From an uncultured Paraprevotella sp. (GTDB lineage: Bacteria; Bacteroidota; Bacteroidia; Bacteroidales; Bacteroidaceae), in the NCBI GenBank assembly GCA_944320765.1, contig CALUIS010000001.1:179696-243695 (forward strand): DNA of 64,000 bases, written 5' to 3'. A program made the translations under genes and the position numbers. Position 1 is the stretch's first letter, and the number at the start of each line of letters is the position of its first letter. The notes under the pieces were generated by a model. That model ran no database searches, was not told where the DNA came from, and saw only the letters and a program-made list of their open reading frames with translations. Below, piece by piece: positions 8,866 to 18,572 of the stretch.

Positions 8866-9783
8866 TTATTCGGAATATTGTCCGTTGGAGTTCTTGACGG
8901 GTTCTACGTGGATGCCCACGTGCGTGTCCTTTCCATACTGTTCTTTCAGTTGCTTTTCAATGTCCGAAGCCTTGGCGTGCGCCTCGTAGAGGGACATGCG
9001 GCCGTCCATGCGTACATGCATCTCGATGGCGTAATGGTTGCCGATGCGGCGCGTGCGCAGGTTGTGCAGGGCCGACACGCCGGGAGTGCCTTCCACGATA
9101 CGGCTGATTTGTTCCTCCACCTCGTCGGGCAGTGATTTCTCCGTCAGCTCGTCGATGCACGGCTTCAGCAGCTGCACCGACACCTTCACGATGAAGAAGC
9201 TGACCACGACGGCGGCCATGGGGTCGAGCACCCGCCAGGATTCCCCCATCCAGATGGCCCCGCCGATGCCGATGGCCGTCCCGATGGACGAAAGGGCGTC
9301 GCTGCGGTGGTGCCAGGCGTTGGCGATGACGGCGTTGGAATTGACTTTGCGGCCCACCTGTATGGTGTAGCGGTAGAGTATCTCTTTGGAGACGATGGAA
9401 ATGACGGCCCCCCAAAAGGCCAGCATTCCCGGTGCGGGAAGCGTGCCGCCCAGCCATACGGTCCGGATGGCCAGCAGCCCGTTCCAGCAGATGCCCACGC
9501 CCACGGCGAAGAGGGCGATGCCGATGATGGCCGTGGCCAGCGTCTCGTATTTCCCGTGTCCGTAGTCGTGGCTTTTGTCCTGAGGCTTGTTGGAGATGCG
9601 GGTAAAGACCAGCACGACGATGTCGGTGGCAAAATCAGAGAGCGAGTGTACCGCATCGGCGATCATGGCCGCGCTGTGTCCCACGATGCCGGCCATGAAT
9701 TTGAACACGACCAGCAGGAAGTTGACGAGGCTTCCTATCCATGTCACTTTATAGATGGATTTCTCCCGTTTTGTTGTTTCCAT
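8866..9783 (-). CDS. Cation diffusion facilitator (Zn/Fe/Mn efflux) transporter
   Basis: This is a 305-residue inner-membrane protein with about six hydrophobic helices. TM2 carries D43 and the HSLSD motif (H46-D50); TM5 carries HHRSD. These are the metal-binding HxxxD pairs of CDF proteins. The C-terminal 90 residues form the usual cytoplasmic ferredoxin-like domain, with HVRMDGRMSLYEAH and HVGIHVEP. It should export divalent metal in exchange for protons. The last residues (NSNGQYSE) are polar. A TATCTTTG box lies about 25 bp upstream of the ATG, and the SDR gene follows after 17 bp. Confidence 0.93.
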   Translation of the reverse strand: METTKREKSIYKVTWIGSLVNFLLVVFKFMAGIVGHSAAMIADAVHSLSDFATDIVVLVFTRISNKPQDKSHDYGHGKYETLATAIIGIALFAVGVGICWNGLLAIRTVWLGGTLPAPGMLAFWGAVISIVSKEILYRYTIQVGRKVNSNAVIANAWHHRSDALSSIGTAIGIGGAIWMGESWRVLDPMAAVVVSFFIVKVSVQLLKPCIDELTEKSLPDEVEEQISRIVEGTPGVSALHNLRTRRIGNHYAIEMHVRMDGRMSLYEAHAKASDIEKQLKEQYGKDTHVGIHVEPVKNSNGQYSE

Positions 9784-9806
9784 TTCGTTTTGGGCTTATG
9801 CGGGGG

Positions 9807-9814
9807 CAAAGATA
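9807..9814 (-). promoter_or_regulatory. Candidate -7 box for the CDF-SDR operon
   Basis: The minus-strand word TATCTTTG matches TAnnTTTG, with the ATG 23 bp downstream. No good TTTG is seen at the expected -33 spacing, so this is a half-supported promoter. Confidence 0.4.
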
Positions 9815-9916
9815 GGCATTTTCAGAAAAAATAAGAGAGAAAAGAAGCAAGGAATGGATAAATATGTTTAACTTGCAGTAAGATTAAGAATCATGAACCT
9901 CTAAAAGACCGAACTT

Positions 9917-12142
9917 ATGGGAAAAACAGGGAAGAAAGGGGGCAAGCGCCTGAAGAAAAAAGATGTGGCCAGGATGTTGCTGGACTTGTTCCAGAGCCAT
10001 CCGGGAGAGGTGTTCGACATCAAGCGCATCTTTAGGGAGTTGCAGCTGGACACCCATCCGGCCAAGCTGGTTTGCATGGACTTGCTGGACGACATGGTGA
10101 AAGATGATTATATCAAGGAGAAGCAGAGCCTGCATTTCCAGTTGAATACGGGCGGACAGGTGTTCGAGGCCATTTTCAACCGGAAGGCGAACGGCAAGAA
10201 TACGGTGTCGCCCGTGGAAGGCGGGGAGCCGGTGTTCGTGGCCGAGCGGAACTCGCTCCACGCCATGGACGGCGACAAGGTGAAGGCTACCTTGCTGGCC
10301 CGGCGGAAGCATCATTTGCGGGAGGCGCAGGTGGTGGAAATCCTGAAGCGGAACGACAAGACTTTCGTGGGCCGTCTGGAAGTGCGCAAGGATTTCGCAT
10401 TCCTGCTGACCGAGGACCGTACGCTGGCCAACGACATTTTCATTCCCAAAAACGCGTTGAAAGGCGGGAAGAGCGGCGACAAGGCCGTGGTGAGAATCAC
10501 CGAATGGCCGGAGCAGGCCAAGAACCCTATCGGCAAGGTGGTGGACATCTTGGGCCGGAGCGGGGACAACACGACGGAAATGCACGCCATCCTGGCGGAA
10601 TACGGCCTACCTTATTCCTATCCGAAGGAGGTGGAGAAGGAGGCGGACAAGATTGATCCCGGCATCACGGCGGAGGAAATCGCACGGCGGGAAGACATGC
10701 GGGGCGTGACGACGTTCACCATCGACCCGCGTGACGCCAAGGATTTCGATGACGCCTTGTCCATCCGCAAGCTGGAGGACGGTTTGTGGGAAGTGGGAGT
10801 GCATATCGCGGACGTGTCGCATTATGTGAAGGAAGGCAGCGTGATAGACAAGGAAGCGGTGAAGCGTGCCACGAGCGTATATCTGGTGGACCGCACGGTG
10901 CCGATGCTGCCCGAACGCCTGTGCAACTTTATCTGTTCCTTGCGTCCCGACGAGGAGAAGCTGGCCTACAGCGTGGTCTTCAAGTTGGATGCACAGGCCA
11001 TGGTGAAGGACTGGCATCTGGCCCACACGGTCATCAGGAGCGACCGCCGTTTCACGTACGAGGAGGTGCAGAAAGTCCTGGAGGACCATCATGAGGCTTC
11101 TCCCGAGGATTACGGGAAACCGGGCGACCATGCGGCCGACCCGAACTTCAGCGGGCCTCATGTGTTGCCGGCCGAGCATTTCGCCACGGAACTGATTACG
11201 CTGAACCGTCTGGCCAAGCAGTTGCGGGCACGCCGCTTTGAACATGGTTCGGTGGATTTCGACCGCGAGGAGGTGCGTTTCGATATCGATGAGAAAGGCA
11301 AGCCGGTGGGAGTCTATTTCAAGTTTGCCAAGGATGCGAACAAGCTGGTGGAGGAGTTCATGCTGCTGGCCAACCGGACGGTGGCGGAAAGTGTGGGGAA
11401 AGTACCCAAGAACCGCAAGCCGAAGACTTTGCCTTACCGTATCCATGACCAGCCCGACCCTGAGAAGTTGAGGAACCTGGGAGAGTTCGTGGTGAAGTTC
11501 GGCTATAAGTTCCGTCCGGGCGGTACGAAGGAGGAAGTCTCGAAGAACCTGAACCGCTTGTTGGACCAGGTGAAGGGCAAGAAAGAGCAGAACCTGATAG
11601 AGACTGTCTCGCTCCGTGCCATGATGAAGGCCCGTTACAGCACGCACAATATCGGCCATTACGGTCTGGCTTTTGATTATTACACCCATTTCACTTCGCC
11701 CATCCGCCGTTATCCAGACGTGATGGTACACCGCTTGTTGACGCGGTATGCCGACGGGGGGCGCAGTGCGAGCCGGGACAAATATGAGGAACTGTGCGAG
11801 CATTGCAGCGCCATGGAGCAATTGGCGGCTTCCGCCGAGCGGTCCAGCATCAAGTACAAGCAGGTGGAGTTCATGAGCGACAAGATCGGAAAGGTGTTTG
11901 AAGGCACGGTCAGCGGCGTGACGGAATTCGGCCTGTATGTGGAGGTCAACGAGAACAAATGCGAGGGCATGGTGCCTATCCGCGACTTGGATGACGATTA
12001 TTACGAGTTCGACGAACGGAACTATTGCCTGTGGGGACGCAGGCACCATCACCGTTATTCCTTGGGCGATGCGGTGAAAATCAAGGTGGCCAAGGCCAAC
12101 TTGGAAAAGAAACAGTTGGATTATGCCTTAGTGAAAGAATAA
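9917..12142 (+). CDS. rnr: Ribonuclease R
   Basis: This is a 741-residue protein, normal length for RNase R. It starts with a very basic tail (MGKTGKKGGKRLKKK) and a winged-helix region (about 15-75), then cold-shock-like OB folds. The RNB catalytic domain carries the acidic metal-binding cluster TIDPRDAKDFDDA (D270, D276, D278, D279). A C-terminal S1 domain starts near 655 (FEGTVSGVTEFGLYVEV). The enzyme is a 3'-to-5' exoribonuclease that degrades structured RNA in the cytoplasm. Upstream of the ATG is AT-rich sequence with a possible TATGTTTA box near 9860. The rpoN gene follows after 35 bp with its own -7 box. Confidence 0.95.
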   Translation: MGKTGKKGGKRLKKKDVARMLLDLFQSHPGEVFDIKRIFRELQLDTHPAKLVCMDLLDDMVKDDYIKEKQSLHFQLNTGGQVFEAIFNRKANGKNTVSPVEGGEPVFVAERNSLHAMDGDKVKATLLARRKHHLREAQVVEILKRNDKTFVGRLEVRKDFAFLLTEDRTLANDIFIPKNALKGGKSGDKAVVRITEWPEQAKNPIGKVVDILGRSGDNTTEMHAILAEYGLPYSYPKEVEKEADKIDPGITAEEIARREDMRGVTTFTIDPRDAKDFDDALSIRKLEDGLWEVGVHIADVSHYVKEGSVIDKEAVKRATSVYLVDRTVPMLPERLCNFICSLRPDEEKLAYSVVFKLDAQAMVKDWHLAHTVIRSDRRFTYEEVQKVLEDHHEASPEDYGKPGDHAADPNFSGPHVLPAEHFATELITLNRLAKQLRARRFEHGSVDFDREEVRFDIDEKGKPVGVYFKFAKDANKLVEEFMLLANRTVAESVGKVPKNRKPKTLPYRIHDQPDPEKLRNLGEFVVKFGYKFRPGGTKEEVSKNLNRLLDQVKGKKEQNLIETVSLRAMMKARYSTHNIGHYGLAFDYYTHFTSPIRRYPDVMVHRLLTRYADGGRSASRDKYEELCEHCSAMEQLAASAERSSIKYKQVEFMSDKIGKVFEGTVSGVTEFGLYVEVNENKCEGMVPIRDLDDDYYEFDERNYCLWGRRHHHRYSLGDAVKIKVAKANLEKKQLDYALVKE

Positions 12143-12147
12143 ACCCT

Positions 12148-12155
12148 TACCTTTG
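12148..12155 (+). promoter_or_regulatory. -7 box upstream of rpoN
   Basis: TACCTTTG matches TAnnTTTG, 22 bp before the rpoN ATG at 12178 and just after the rnr stop. No clear -33 box is seen at 19-20 bp. It suggests rpoN can be transcribed independently of rnr. Confidence 0.5.
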
Positions 12156-12177
12156 CATCATTAAAACCCAAGCATCC

Positions 12178-13719
12178 ATGAAATCGATGTCGCAGAAAAC
12201 AGTGCAGGCGCAGGCCCTGCAGCAGGTGCAGACACTCTCGCCGCAGCAGGTGCTGCAGGTGAGGCTGCTGGAGATGCCCGTGGCGGAACTGGAGGAACGC
12301 GTGAAGAACGAACTGATAGACAACGGTGCCTTGGAGGAGCGGATGGACGCTCCTGGAGAGGACGGCGGCGATACCGCCGGCGAGGAGTATGATGAAGGGA
12401 TGCCCGATGACGGCAGAGGTCCTGATGATGACATGTCGGCCGATGGAGGTCTGCCTTCCGATGACTACCGTCCTGCCGACGTGCGCCAGGCCATGGACGA
12501 TTACCGCACGGCGGACGATGTGCCGGACTACTTGTGGCAGCGTCAGGATGCCGGGGCCGCACGCGCCGCAGGGGCGGATTACGGCTCCACCACCTCTTTC
12601 TACGAGCAGATGACGGAGCAGATGAACGAGTGTTCCCTCACGCCGCACGAGAAGGAGCTGATGGCCTATCTCATCGGCTCGCTCGAAAGCGACGGGCTGC
12701 TGAAGAAGAAGCTTTCCACCATAGCCGACGAGCTGGAGATCTATGCCGGAGTGGACACTTCGGAAGAGGAGTTGGAAGGCGTGCTGGGCAAGCTCCAGCA
12801 GTTCGACCCGCCCGGCGTGGGTGCGCGCGACCTGAGGGAATGTCTCCTGTTGCAGATACGGCGCGCCCCGGACCGTGACACTCCTCTGCGCCGGATGGAG
12901 TATGAGGTGGTGGACAAGATGTTCGACGAGTTCACCCACAAGCGGTGGGACAAGATCGCACGGCGGCTCCGCCTGACGGACGCCGAGGCGGCGCGGCTCG
13001 AACGGGAACTGAGGCGGCTGAACCCCCGCCCGGGCAGCGCGATGGGCGAGGTGGCGGGCCATAACTTCCAGCAGGTGGTGCCGGACTTCCGCGTGGAGAC
13101 GGATGATGAGGGCAACATTACCGTGACGTTCAACAAAGGGGACGTGCCGGAACTCCGCATCAGTCCCTCGTTCATGGAAATCATGGACCGGGCGGACAAG
13201 GGGAAGATGCCGATGGGGCGTGCCGAACGTGACGCCTTGCAATATACGCGCCAGAAGATAGAGAAGGCGCAAGGCTTCATCGAGGCCGTGCGTCAGCGGC
13301 GGCGTACGCTTATGGCCGTGATGCAGGCCATTGTGGACTTGCAGCGGCCCTTTTTCCTGGAAGGGGACGAGACGCTGTTGAGGCCCATGATCCTGAAGGA
13401 TGTGGCCGTGCGCACAGGGCTGGACATCTCCACCGTGAGCCGCGCCGCCGGCAGCAAGTACGTGGAGACGCGCTTCGGCACTTATCCCCTGAAGTGGTTC
13501 TTCAGCGACGGGTTCGTGACGGCGGACGGCGAGGAGGTCGCCACACGGCGCATACAGGCCGCACTGAAGGAACTGGTGGAGGCCGAGGACAAGAAGAAAC
13601 CGCTTTCGGACGAGGTCCTGGCGGAGATGTTGAACCGGAAGGGATTCCCCATAGCGCGGCGTACCGTGGCCAAATACCGCGAGCAGCTGGGCATTCCCGT
13701 AGCAAGGCTGAGAAGATGA
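12178..13719 (+). CDS. rpoN: RNA polymerase sigma-54 factor
   Basis: From ATG 12178 the product has 513 residues; an in-frame extension to 12025 lies inside rnr and is discarded. Region I is Gln/Leu rich (SQKTVQAQALQQVQTLSPQQ), the activator-responsive segment. Residues about 55-120 are a highly acidic region II with many DD and GGD repeats. The core-binding domain follows (FDPPGVGARDL near 200). The C-terminus has the HTH (GLDISTVSRAAGSKYV) and a perfect RpoN box, ARRTVAKYRE. It directs transcription from -24/-12 promoters together with AAA+ activators. The stop overlaps the start of the PAP2 gene (ATGA), so the two are translationally coupled. Confidence 0.95.
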   Translation: MKSMSQKTVQAQALQQVQTLSPQQVLQVRLLEMPVAELEERVKNELIDNGALEERMDAPGEDGGDTAGEEYDEGMPDDGRGPDDDMSADGGLPSDDYRPADVRQAMDDYRTADDVPDYLWQRQDAGAARAAGADYGSTTSFYEQMTEQMNECSLTPHEKELMAYLIGSLESDGLLKKKLSTIADELEIYAGVDTSEEELEGVLGKLQQFDPPGVGARDLRECLLLQIRRAPDRDTPLRRMEYEVVDKMFDEFTHKRWDKIARRLRLTDAEAARLERELRRLNPRPGSAMGEVAGHNFQQVVPDFRVETDDEGNITVTFNKGDVPELRISPSFMEIMDRADKGKMPMGRAERDALQYTRQKIEKAQGFIEAVRQRRRTLMAVMQAIVDLQRPFFLEGDETLLRPMILKDVAVRTGLDISTVSRAAGSKYVETRFGTYPLKWFFSDGFVTADGEEVATRRIQAALKELVEAEDKKKPLSDEVLAEMLNRKGFPIARRTVAKYREQLGIPVARLRR

Positions 13720-14336
13720 CGGCGCAGAGAGGACTGATGGTGGCGGCCCGTGTGCTGTCGGTAGTCTCGCGGCCGTATTATGCGCCGGTGGTGCTGTTCG
13801 TGGCTTTGTTCACCTTCACCTACCTGAGCCTCCTGCCGTTGTCCTACAAGCTGACGGTGCTGGTCATGGTGTGGGCTTTCACCATCGCGTTGCCGCGTCT
13901 GTGCGTGTGGGTCTGGCGTCGGTTGAACGGATGGGCGCCCGTGCAGCTCCGGCGGCGCGAGAACCGTGGCGTGCCTTACGCGCTGTCCATCCTTTCCTAT
14001 GCGGCTTGCCTGCATTTGATGTGGAATCTCCATTTGCCGCACTATATGTGTGGTATCATTGTGGCGGCCTTGTTGGTGCAGGCCGTGTGCGTGGCGGTGA
14101 ACATCTGGTGGAAAATCAGCATGCATTGTGCCGGCGCGGGCGGTGTGATTGGTGCGCTTCTGGCCTATTCGGTGCTTTTCGGCTTCAATCCCGTGTGGTG
14201 GCTGTGCGTGCTGGTCTTGTTTTCCGGTGCCGTGGGTACGGCCCGTATGCTGCTCCGCCAGCACAGTCTGGCCCAAGTGGTGGCGGGTACGCTCGTGGGC
14301 GTGGCTTGCGGACTGGCGGGCATTCTTCTGGTCTGA
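13716..14336 (+). CDS. PAP2-superfamily membrane phosphatase-like protein
   Basis: The start is chosen at ATG 13716, overlapping the rpoN stop by four bases; the product has 206 residues. Five or six hydrophobic helices are visible. ISMHCAGAGG and RMLLRQHSLAQVVAG match the second and third phosphatase motifs (SxH-like and RxxxxxHxxxVxxG). The first motif (KxxxxxxRP) is not evident, so activity may differ from classical PAP2 enzymes. Members act on lipid pyrophosphates or phosphatidic acid at the inner membrane; undecaprenyl-pyrophosphate recycling is one possible role. Translation coupling with rpoN is common in Bacteroidales and need not imply a shared function. Confidence 0.75.
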   Translation: MTAQRGLMVAARVLSVVSRPYYAPVVLFVALFTFTYLSLLPLSYKLTVLVMVWAFTIALPRLCVWVWRRLNGWAPVQLRRRENRGVPYALSILSYAACLHLMWNLHLPHYMCGIIVAALLVQAVCVAVNIWWKISMHCAGAGGVIGALLAYSVLFGFNPVWWLCVLVLFSGAVGTARMLLRQHSLAQVVAGTLVGVACGLAGILLV

Positions 14337-14391
14337 CTTCAGCGGGGGATTTTTGAAAAGGAATGATTTAAACTTAAACATATAAGGAATT

Positions 14392-14898
14392 ATGAAACCC
14401 ATAGTAAGTATCATCATGGGCAGCACATCGGACCTTCCGGTGATGGAGAAGGCTGCCAAGTTTCTCGACGAGATGGAGATTCCCTTCGAGATGAACGCGC
14501 TTTCGGCGCACCGTACGCCGGCAGAGGTGGAAGCGTTTGCCAGCGGGGCCGCGGGCCGCGGGCTGAAGGTCATCGTGGCCGGGGCGGGCATGGCGGCGGC
14601 TTTGCCGGGCGTGATTGCGGCGAACACGGTGCTGCCGGTCATCGGCGTGCCTATCAAGGGCATGCTCGACGGGCTGGACGCCATGCTCTCCATCATCCAG
14701 ATGCCGCCGGGCATCCCCGTGGCCACGGTGGGCGTGAACGGGGCGCAGAACGCGGCCATCCTGGCGGCCGAGATGCTGGCCCTTTCCGACGAGGCCCTGG
14801 CGGCACGCCTTGCGGCCTACAAGGAAGGTCTGAAGCAGAAAATCGTGAAGGCCAACGCCGAGCTGGCCGGGGTGGAATACAAGTTCAAGTGCAACTGA
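14392..14898 (+). CDS. purE: N5-carboxyaminoimidazole ribonucleotide mutase
   Basis: This 168-residue protein has the class I PurE signatures MGSTSDLPVM near the N-terminus, NALSAHRTP at about 37-45, and VAGAGMAAALPGVIA around 63-75. The length is typical. The enzyme converts N5-CAIR to CAIR in de novo purine synthesis in the cytoplasm. The ATG has an upstream AAGGAA. The next gene, ispG, begins 15 bp after the stop, so both are probably translated from one message. Confidence 0.96.
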   Translation: MKPIVSIIMGSTSDLPVMEKAAKFLDEMEIPFEMNALSAHRTPAEVEAFASGAAGRGLKVIVAGAGMAAALPGVIAANTVLPVIGVPIKGMLDGLDAMLSIIQMPPGIPVATVGVNGAQNAAILAAEMLALSDEALAARLAAYKEGLKQKIVKANAELAGVEYKFKCN

Positions 14899-14912
14899 AA
14901 AACGGCGGACGG

Positions 14913-16793
14913 ATGGACTTGTTCAATTACCGGCGCAGGGAGACGGTGGAGGTGCACATCGGGGACACGCCCCTCGGGGGCGCGAACCCCGTGCGCCTGC
15001 AGAGCATGACGAACACCAGCACGATGGACACGGGGGCAAGCGTGGCGCAGACGCTCCGCATCGCCAGGGCCGGCGGGGAGTATGTCCGGCTGACCACGCA
15101 GGGTGTGCGTGAGGCGGAGAACCTGAAGGAAATCAACGCCGGAGTGCGTGCGGCGGGCTGCCTGGTGCCGCTCGTGGCCGATGTGCATTTCAATCCGCGG
15201 GTGGCTGACGTGGCCGCCCTTTATGCCGAGAAGGTGCGCATTAACCCGGGGAACTATGTGGACGCGGCCCGCACGTTCAAACATCTGGAATATACGGATG
15301 AAGAATATGCCGGCGAGCTGGAGCGGCTGGAAGCACGTTTCGTGCCGTTCCTCCGCATCTGTCGCGAGAATCATACGGCCATCCGCATCGGGGTGAACCA
15401 CGGTTCGCTTTCCGACCGTATCATGAGCCGATACGGCGACACGCCGGAGGGCATCGTGGAGAGTTGCATGGAGTTTCTCCGTATCTGTGTCAAGGAACAA
15501 TTCACGGACGTGGTGGTCTCCATCAAGGCCAGCAACACGGTGGTGATGGTGCGGAGCGTCCGCCTGCTGGTGGATGCCATGGAACGTGAGGGCATGGCCT
15601 TCCCGCTGCATCTGGGCGTGACGGAGGCCGGCGACGGCGAGGACGGGCGCATCAAGAGTGCCGTAGGCATCGGTGCGCTGCTGGCCGACGGGCTGGGCGA
15701 CACGGTGCGCGTTTCCCTGAGCGAGGCGCCCGAGGCGGAGATTCCCGTGGCCCGCAAGCTGGTGGATTATGTCATGCGCCGCGAGGGAGCGATGATGATT
15801 CCGGGGCTGGCGGCAGAGGGCTTCGACTGGCTGCGTCCCGTGCGGCGGGAGACGGTGGCCGTGCGCGACATCGGGGGAGGGCATGTGCCGGTAGTCGTGG
15901 CCGACCGGATGGATTTGGCTTCAGCCGGACGACTGAAAGACTTCAGTCCGCATCCTGATTTCCGTCCCGACTATGTGTATTGCGGGCGCGAGCTTCCGTC
16001 CGCCGCCGACCGCGAGGAAGGCGTGGCCTACATCGTGGATGCCGACGTGTGGACGGGCGAGGAGGGGACGTTCCCGGCCTTCCCGTACAACATGCTGCCT
16101 TTCGTGGGCGGTTGCCGGGCGGAACTGAAGTTCCTCTTCCTCACCTATGGCGCGTTGGACGAGGAAGTCCGTGCCTGCCTGCGCCTGCATCCCGAGGTGG
16201 TGGTCATCTCCCAAAGCGGACACCAGAACCGTTTGGGCGAACACCGTGCGCTCATCCACGAGCTGACGCGTGAGGGACTGAGGAATCCCGTCATCGTCTT
16301 CCAGCAGTACGCCCACAGCCAGGAGGAGAAGGAGGATTTCCAGATAGAGAGCGCGGCGGACATGGGGGCGTTGCTGTTCGACGGCCTGTGCGACGGTGTC
16401 TACCTATATAATAATGGTACGTTGGACCACCGCGACATCGACGCCACGGCCTTCGGCATCCTGCAGGCCGCCCGCCTGCGCACGTCGAAGACGGAATACA
16501 TCTCCTGCCCCGGTTGCGGACGCACGCTTTACGACCTGCAGGACACGCTGGCCCGCATCAAGGCGGCCACATCTCATCTGAAAGGACTGAAGATAGCCGT
16601 GATGGGATGTATCGTCAACGGGCCGGGCGAGATGGCCGATGCCGACTATGGTTACGTGGGGGCAGCCCGCGGCAAGGTGAGCCTCTACAAGAAGAAGGAA
16701 TGCGTGGAGCGCAACATCCCGGCCGAGGAGGCGGTGGAGCGCCTGCTGCGGCTCATCCGCGAGAACGGCGATGACCCCGAATATCAAGCATAA
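14913..16793 (+). CDS. ispG: 4-hydroxy-3-methylbut-2-enyl diphosphate synthase, long form
   Basis: From ATG 14913 ([18 protein letters not shown]) the product has 626 residues. A GTG at 14889 would overlap purE and is less likely. The N-terminal TIM barrel carries [14 protein letters not shown]. The C-terminal Fe-S domain has [12 protein letters not shown] and [20 protein letters not shown], supplying the three Cys and the Glu ligand of the 4Fe-4S cluster. An inserted domain of about 250 residues between them marks the long form found in Bacteroidota, Chlamydia and plastids. The enzyme makes HMBPP in the MEP isoprenoid pathway. The gene lies between purE and cysS on the same strand. Confidence 0.95.
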   Translation: MDLFNYRRRETVEVHIGDTPLGGANPVRLQSMTNTSTMDTGASVAQTLRIARAGGEYVRLTTQGVREAENLKEINAGVRAAGCLVPLVADVHFNPRVADVAALYAEKVRINPGNYVDAARTFKHLEYTDEEYAGELERLEARFVPFLRICRENHTAIRIGVNHGSLSDRIMSRYGDTPEGIVESCMEFLRICVKEQFTDVVVSIKASNTVVMVRSVRLLVDAMEREGMAFPLHLGVTEAGDGEDGRIKSAVGIGALLADGLGDTVRVSLSEAPEAEIPVARKLVDYVMRREGAMMIPGLAAEGFDWLRPVRRETVAVRDIGGGHVPVVVADRMDLASAGRLKDFSPHPDFRPDYVYCGRELPSAADREEGVAYIVDADVWTGEEGTFPAFPYNMLPFVGGCRAELKFLFLTYGALDEEVRACLRLHPEVVVISQSGHQNRLGEHRALIHELTREGLRNPVIVFQQYAHSQEEKEDFQIESAADMGALLFDGLCDGVYLYNNGTLDHRDIDATAFGILQAARLRTSKTEYISCPGCGRTLYDLQDTLARIKAATSHLKGLKIAVMGCIVNGPGEMADADYGYVGAARGKVSLYKKKECVERNIPAEEAVERLLRLIRENGDDPEYQA

Positions 16794-16816
16794 GACATTT
16801 AAACAGAAACAGAATA

Positions 16817-18304
16817 ATGGAACAGAAACTTTTCATCTACAATACGCTCTCCCGTAAGAAGGAGGAATTCACGCCCCTCACGCCGGGGCGCGTGGGGATG
16901 TACGTGTGCGGTCCCACGGTGTATGGCGACGCCCATCTGGGACACGCCCGTCCGGCCATTACTTTCGACTTGTTGTTCCGCTACCTGCAGCACCTGGGCT
17001 ACAAGGTGCGCTATGTGCGCAACATCACCGACGTGGGCCATCTGGAACACGATGCCGACGAGGGGGAGGACAAGATTGCCAAGAAGGCCCGTCTGGAGCA
17101 GCTGGAGCCGATGGAGGTGGCGCAGTACTACACCAACCGCTTCCATGCGGCCATGCAGGCGCTGAACGTGCTGCCGCCCAGCATCGAGCCTCATGCTTCG
17201 GGGCATATCATCGAGCAGATTGAGTTGGTGAAGCAGATTCTGGCCAACGGCTTCGCCTACGAGAGCCACGGCAGTGTCTACTTCGACGTGGAGAAGTACA
17301 ACAAGCAGCACCACTACGGCAAGCTTTCGGGACGCAACCTGGAGGATGTCATCAACAACTCCCGCGAGCTGGACGGCGTGGGCGAGAAGCGTAACCAGGT
17401 GGACTTCGCGCTGTGGAAGCACGCGCAGCCGGAGCATATCATGCGCTGGCCCAGTCCGTGGGGCGACGGCTTTCCCGGCTGGCATTGCGAGTGCACGGCC
17501 ATGGGGCGCAAGTATCTGGGCGACCATTTCGACATCCACGGCGGCGGCATGGACCTGGTGTTCCCGCACCATGAGTGCGAAATCGCGCAGGCTGTGGCCA
17601 GCCAGGGCAGCGACATGGTGCGCTACTGGATGCACAACAACATGATTACCATCAACGGGCAGAAGATGGGCAAGAGCCTGGGCAACTTCATCACGCTGGC
17701 GCAGTTCTTCTCCGGCGAGCATGAGAGCCTGGCGCAGGCTTACAGCCCCATGACCATCCGCTTCTTCATCCTTCAGGCGCACTACCGCAGCACGGTGGAT
17801 TTCAGCAACGAGGCGTTGCAGGCCAGCGAGAAAGGACTGGCGCGGCTGATGGAAGGCGTGGAGAACCTGAAGCGCGTCACGCCATCGGACGGCGAGGGGA
17901 GTGTGGGCATGGCTTACGTGGACGAACTCCGTGCGAAGTGCTACGAGGCGATGGGCGACGACCTGAACTCACCCATCGTCATCAGCCATTTGTTCGAGGC
18001 ATGCCGTGTGGTCAATACGATTGTGGACAAGAAAGCTACTATCGGGCGGGAGGCGTTGGAAGCCCTTTCGGACGTGTTCCATACGTTCGCTTTCGACATC
18101 CTCGGCCTGAAAGAAGAGGCCGGCAACGGGAACGCCCGCGAGGAAGCTTTCGGTCAGGTGGTGGACATGCTGCTCGAGCAGCGCATGATTGCCAAGGCCA
18201 ACAAGGACTGGGCCACGAGCGACAAGATCCGCGACCGGCTGGCCGCACTCGGCTTCGAGGTGAAGGACACGAAGGACGGCTTCACCTGGCGGCTGAATAA
18301 GTAG
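16817..18304 (+). CDS. cysS: Cysteinyl-tRNA synthetase
   Basis: This is a 495-residue class I aminoacyl-tRNA synthetase. It has [18 protein letters not shown] with the zinc-ligand Cys and the HIGH-like HLGH; the further zinc ligands in GWHCEC and HHECE; and the KMSKS loop as KMGKSLGN. The C-terminal helical tRNA-binding domain follows ([14 protein letters not shown]...). It attaches cysteine to tRNA-Cys. The gene starts 23 bp after ispG. A repeat-rich intergenic region separates it from the convergent phosphatase gene. Confidence 0.97.
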   Translation: MEQKLFIYNTLSRKKEEFTPLTPGRVGMYVCGPTVYGDAHLGHARPAITFDLLFRYLQHLGYKVRYVRNITDVGHLEHDADEGEDKIAKKARLEQLEPMEVAQYYTNRFHAAMQALNVLPPSIEPHASGHIIEQIELVKQILANGFAYESHGSVYFDVEKYNKQHHYGKLSGRNLEDVINNSRELDGVGEKRNQVDFALWKHAQPEHIMRWPSPWGDGFPGWHCECTAMGRKYLGDHFDIHGGGMDLVFPHHECEIAQAVASQGSDMVRYWMHNNMITINGQKMGKSLGNFITLAQFFSGEHESLAQAYSPMTIRFFILQAHYRSTVDFSNEALQASEKGLARLMEGVENLKRVTPSDGEGSVGMAYVDELRAKCYEAMGDDLNSPIVISHLFEACRVVNTIVDKKATIGREALEALSDVFHTFAFDILGLKEEAGNGNAREEAFGQVVDMLLEQRMIAKANKDWATSDKIRDRLAALGFEVKDTKDGFTWRLNK

Positions 18305-18346
18305 TCTCTGTTTCCTTTGGCAGGGAGGGTTACGTGCCAGAGCCGA

Positions 18347-18410
18347 TGAGGGGTCTCACGTCCACAAAACATACTTTTAGGGTATGACTTCGTGGGTGTA
18401 AGACCCCTCA
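18347..18410. repeat. Inverted repeat downstream of cysS
   Basis: TGAGGGGTCTCAC (18347-18359) and GTAAGACCCCTCA (18398-18410) pair at 12 of 13 positions across a 38-bp loop, followed directly by GGCCCTACGGGCC and CAGCTCCCCTTT. The wording resembles dispersed intergenic repeats known from gut bacteria. It could end cysS transcripts, but no T-tract follows the stem. Confidence 0.5.
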
Positions 18411-18513
18411 GGCCCTACGGGCCAGCTCCCCTTTCAGGCGGAGCAGTTCATCTCGGCAGGTGGAGCAGTTATTTTGATACACCCTCTTTTGCTTGCGTTC
18501 CTTTGAAAAATTG

Positions 18514-18567
18514 CCAAGGCTTGGGATTTGAGTACCAAGCCCTGGTATTGTGTGTTCCAAGCCTTGG
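18514..18567. repeat. Three helically phased CCAAG..CTTGG palindromes
   Basis: Three 11-bp palindrome-like units start at 18514 (CCAAGGCTTGG), 18535 (CCAAGCCCTGG) and 18557 (CCAAGCCTTGG), spaced 21 and 22 bp, about two DNA turns. They end just before the stop of the phosphatase gene. Function is unknown; it could be a binding array or a decayed repeat. Confidence 0.5.
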
Positions 18568-18572
18568 AATTC

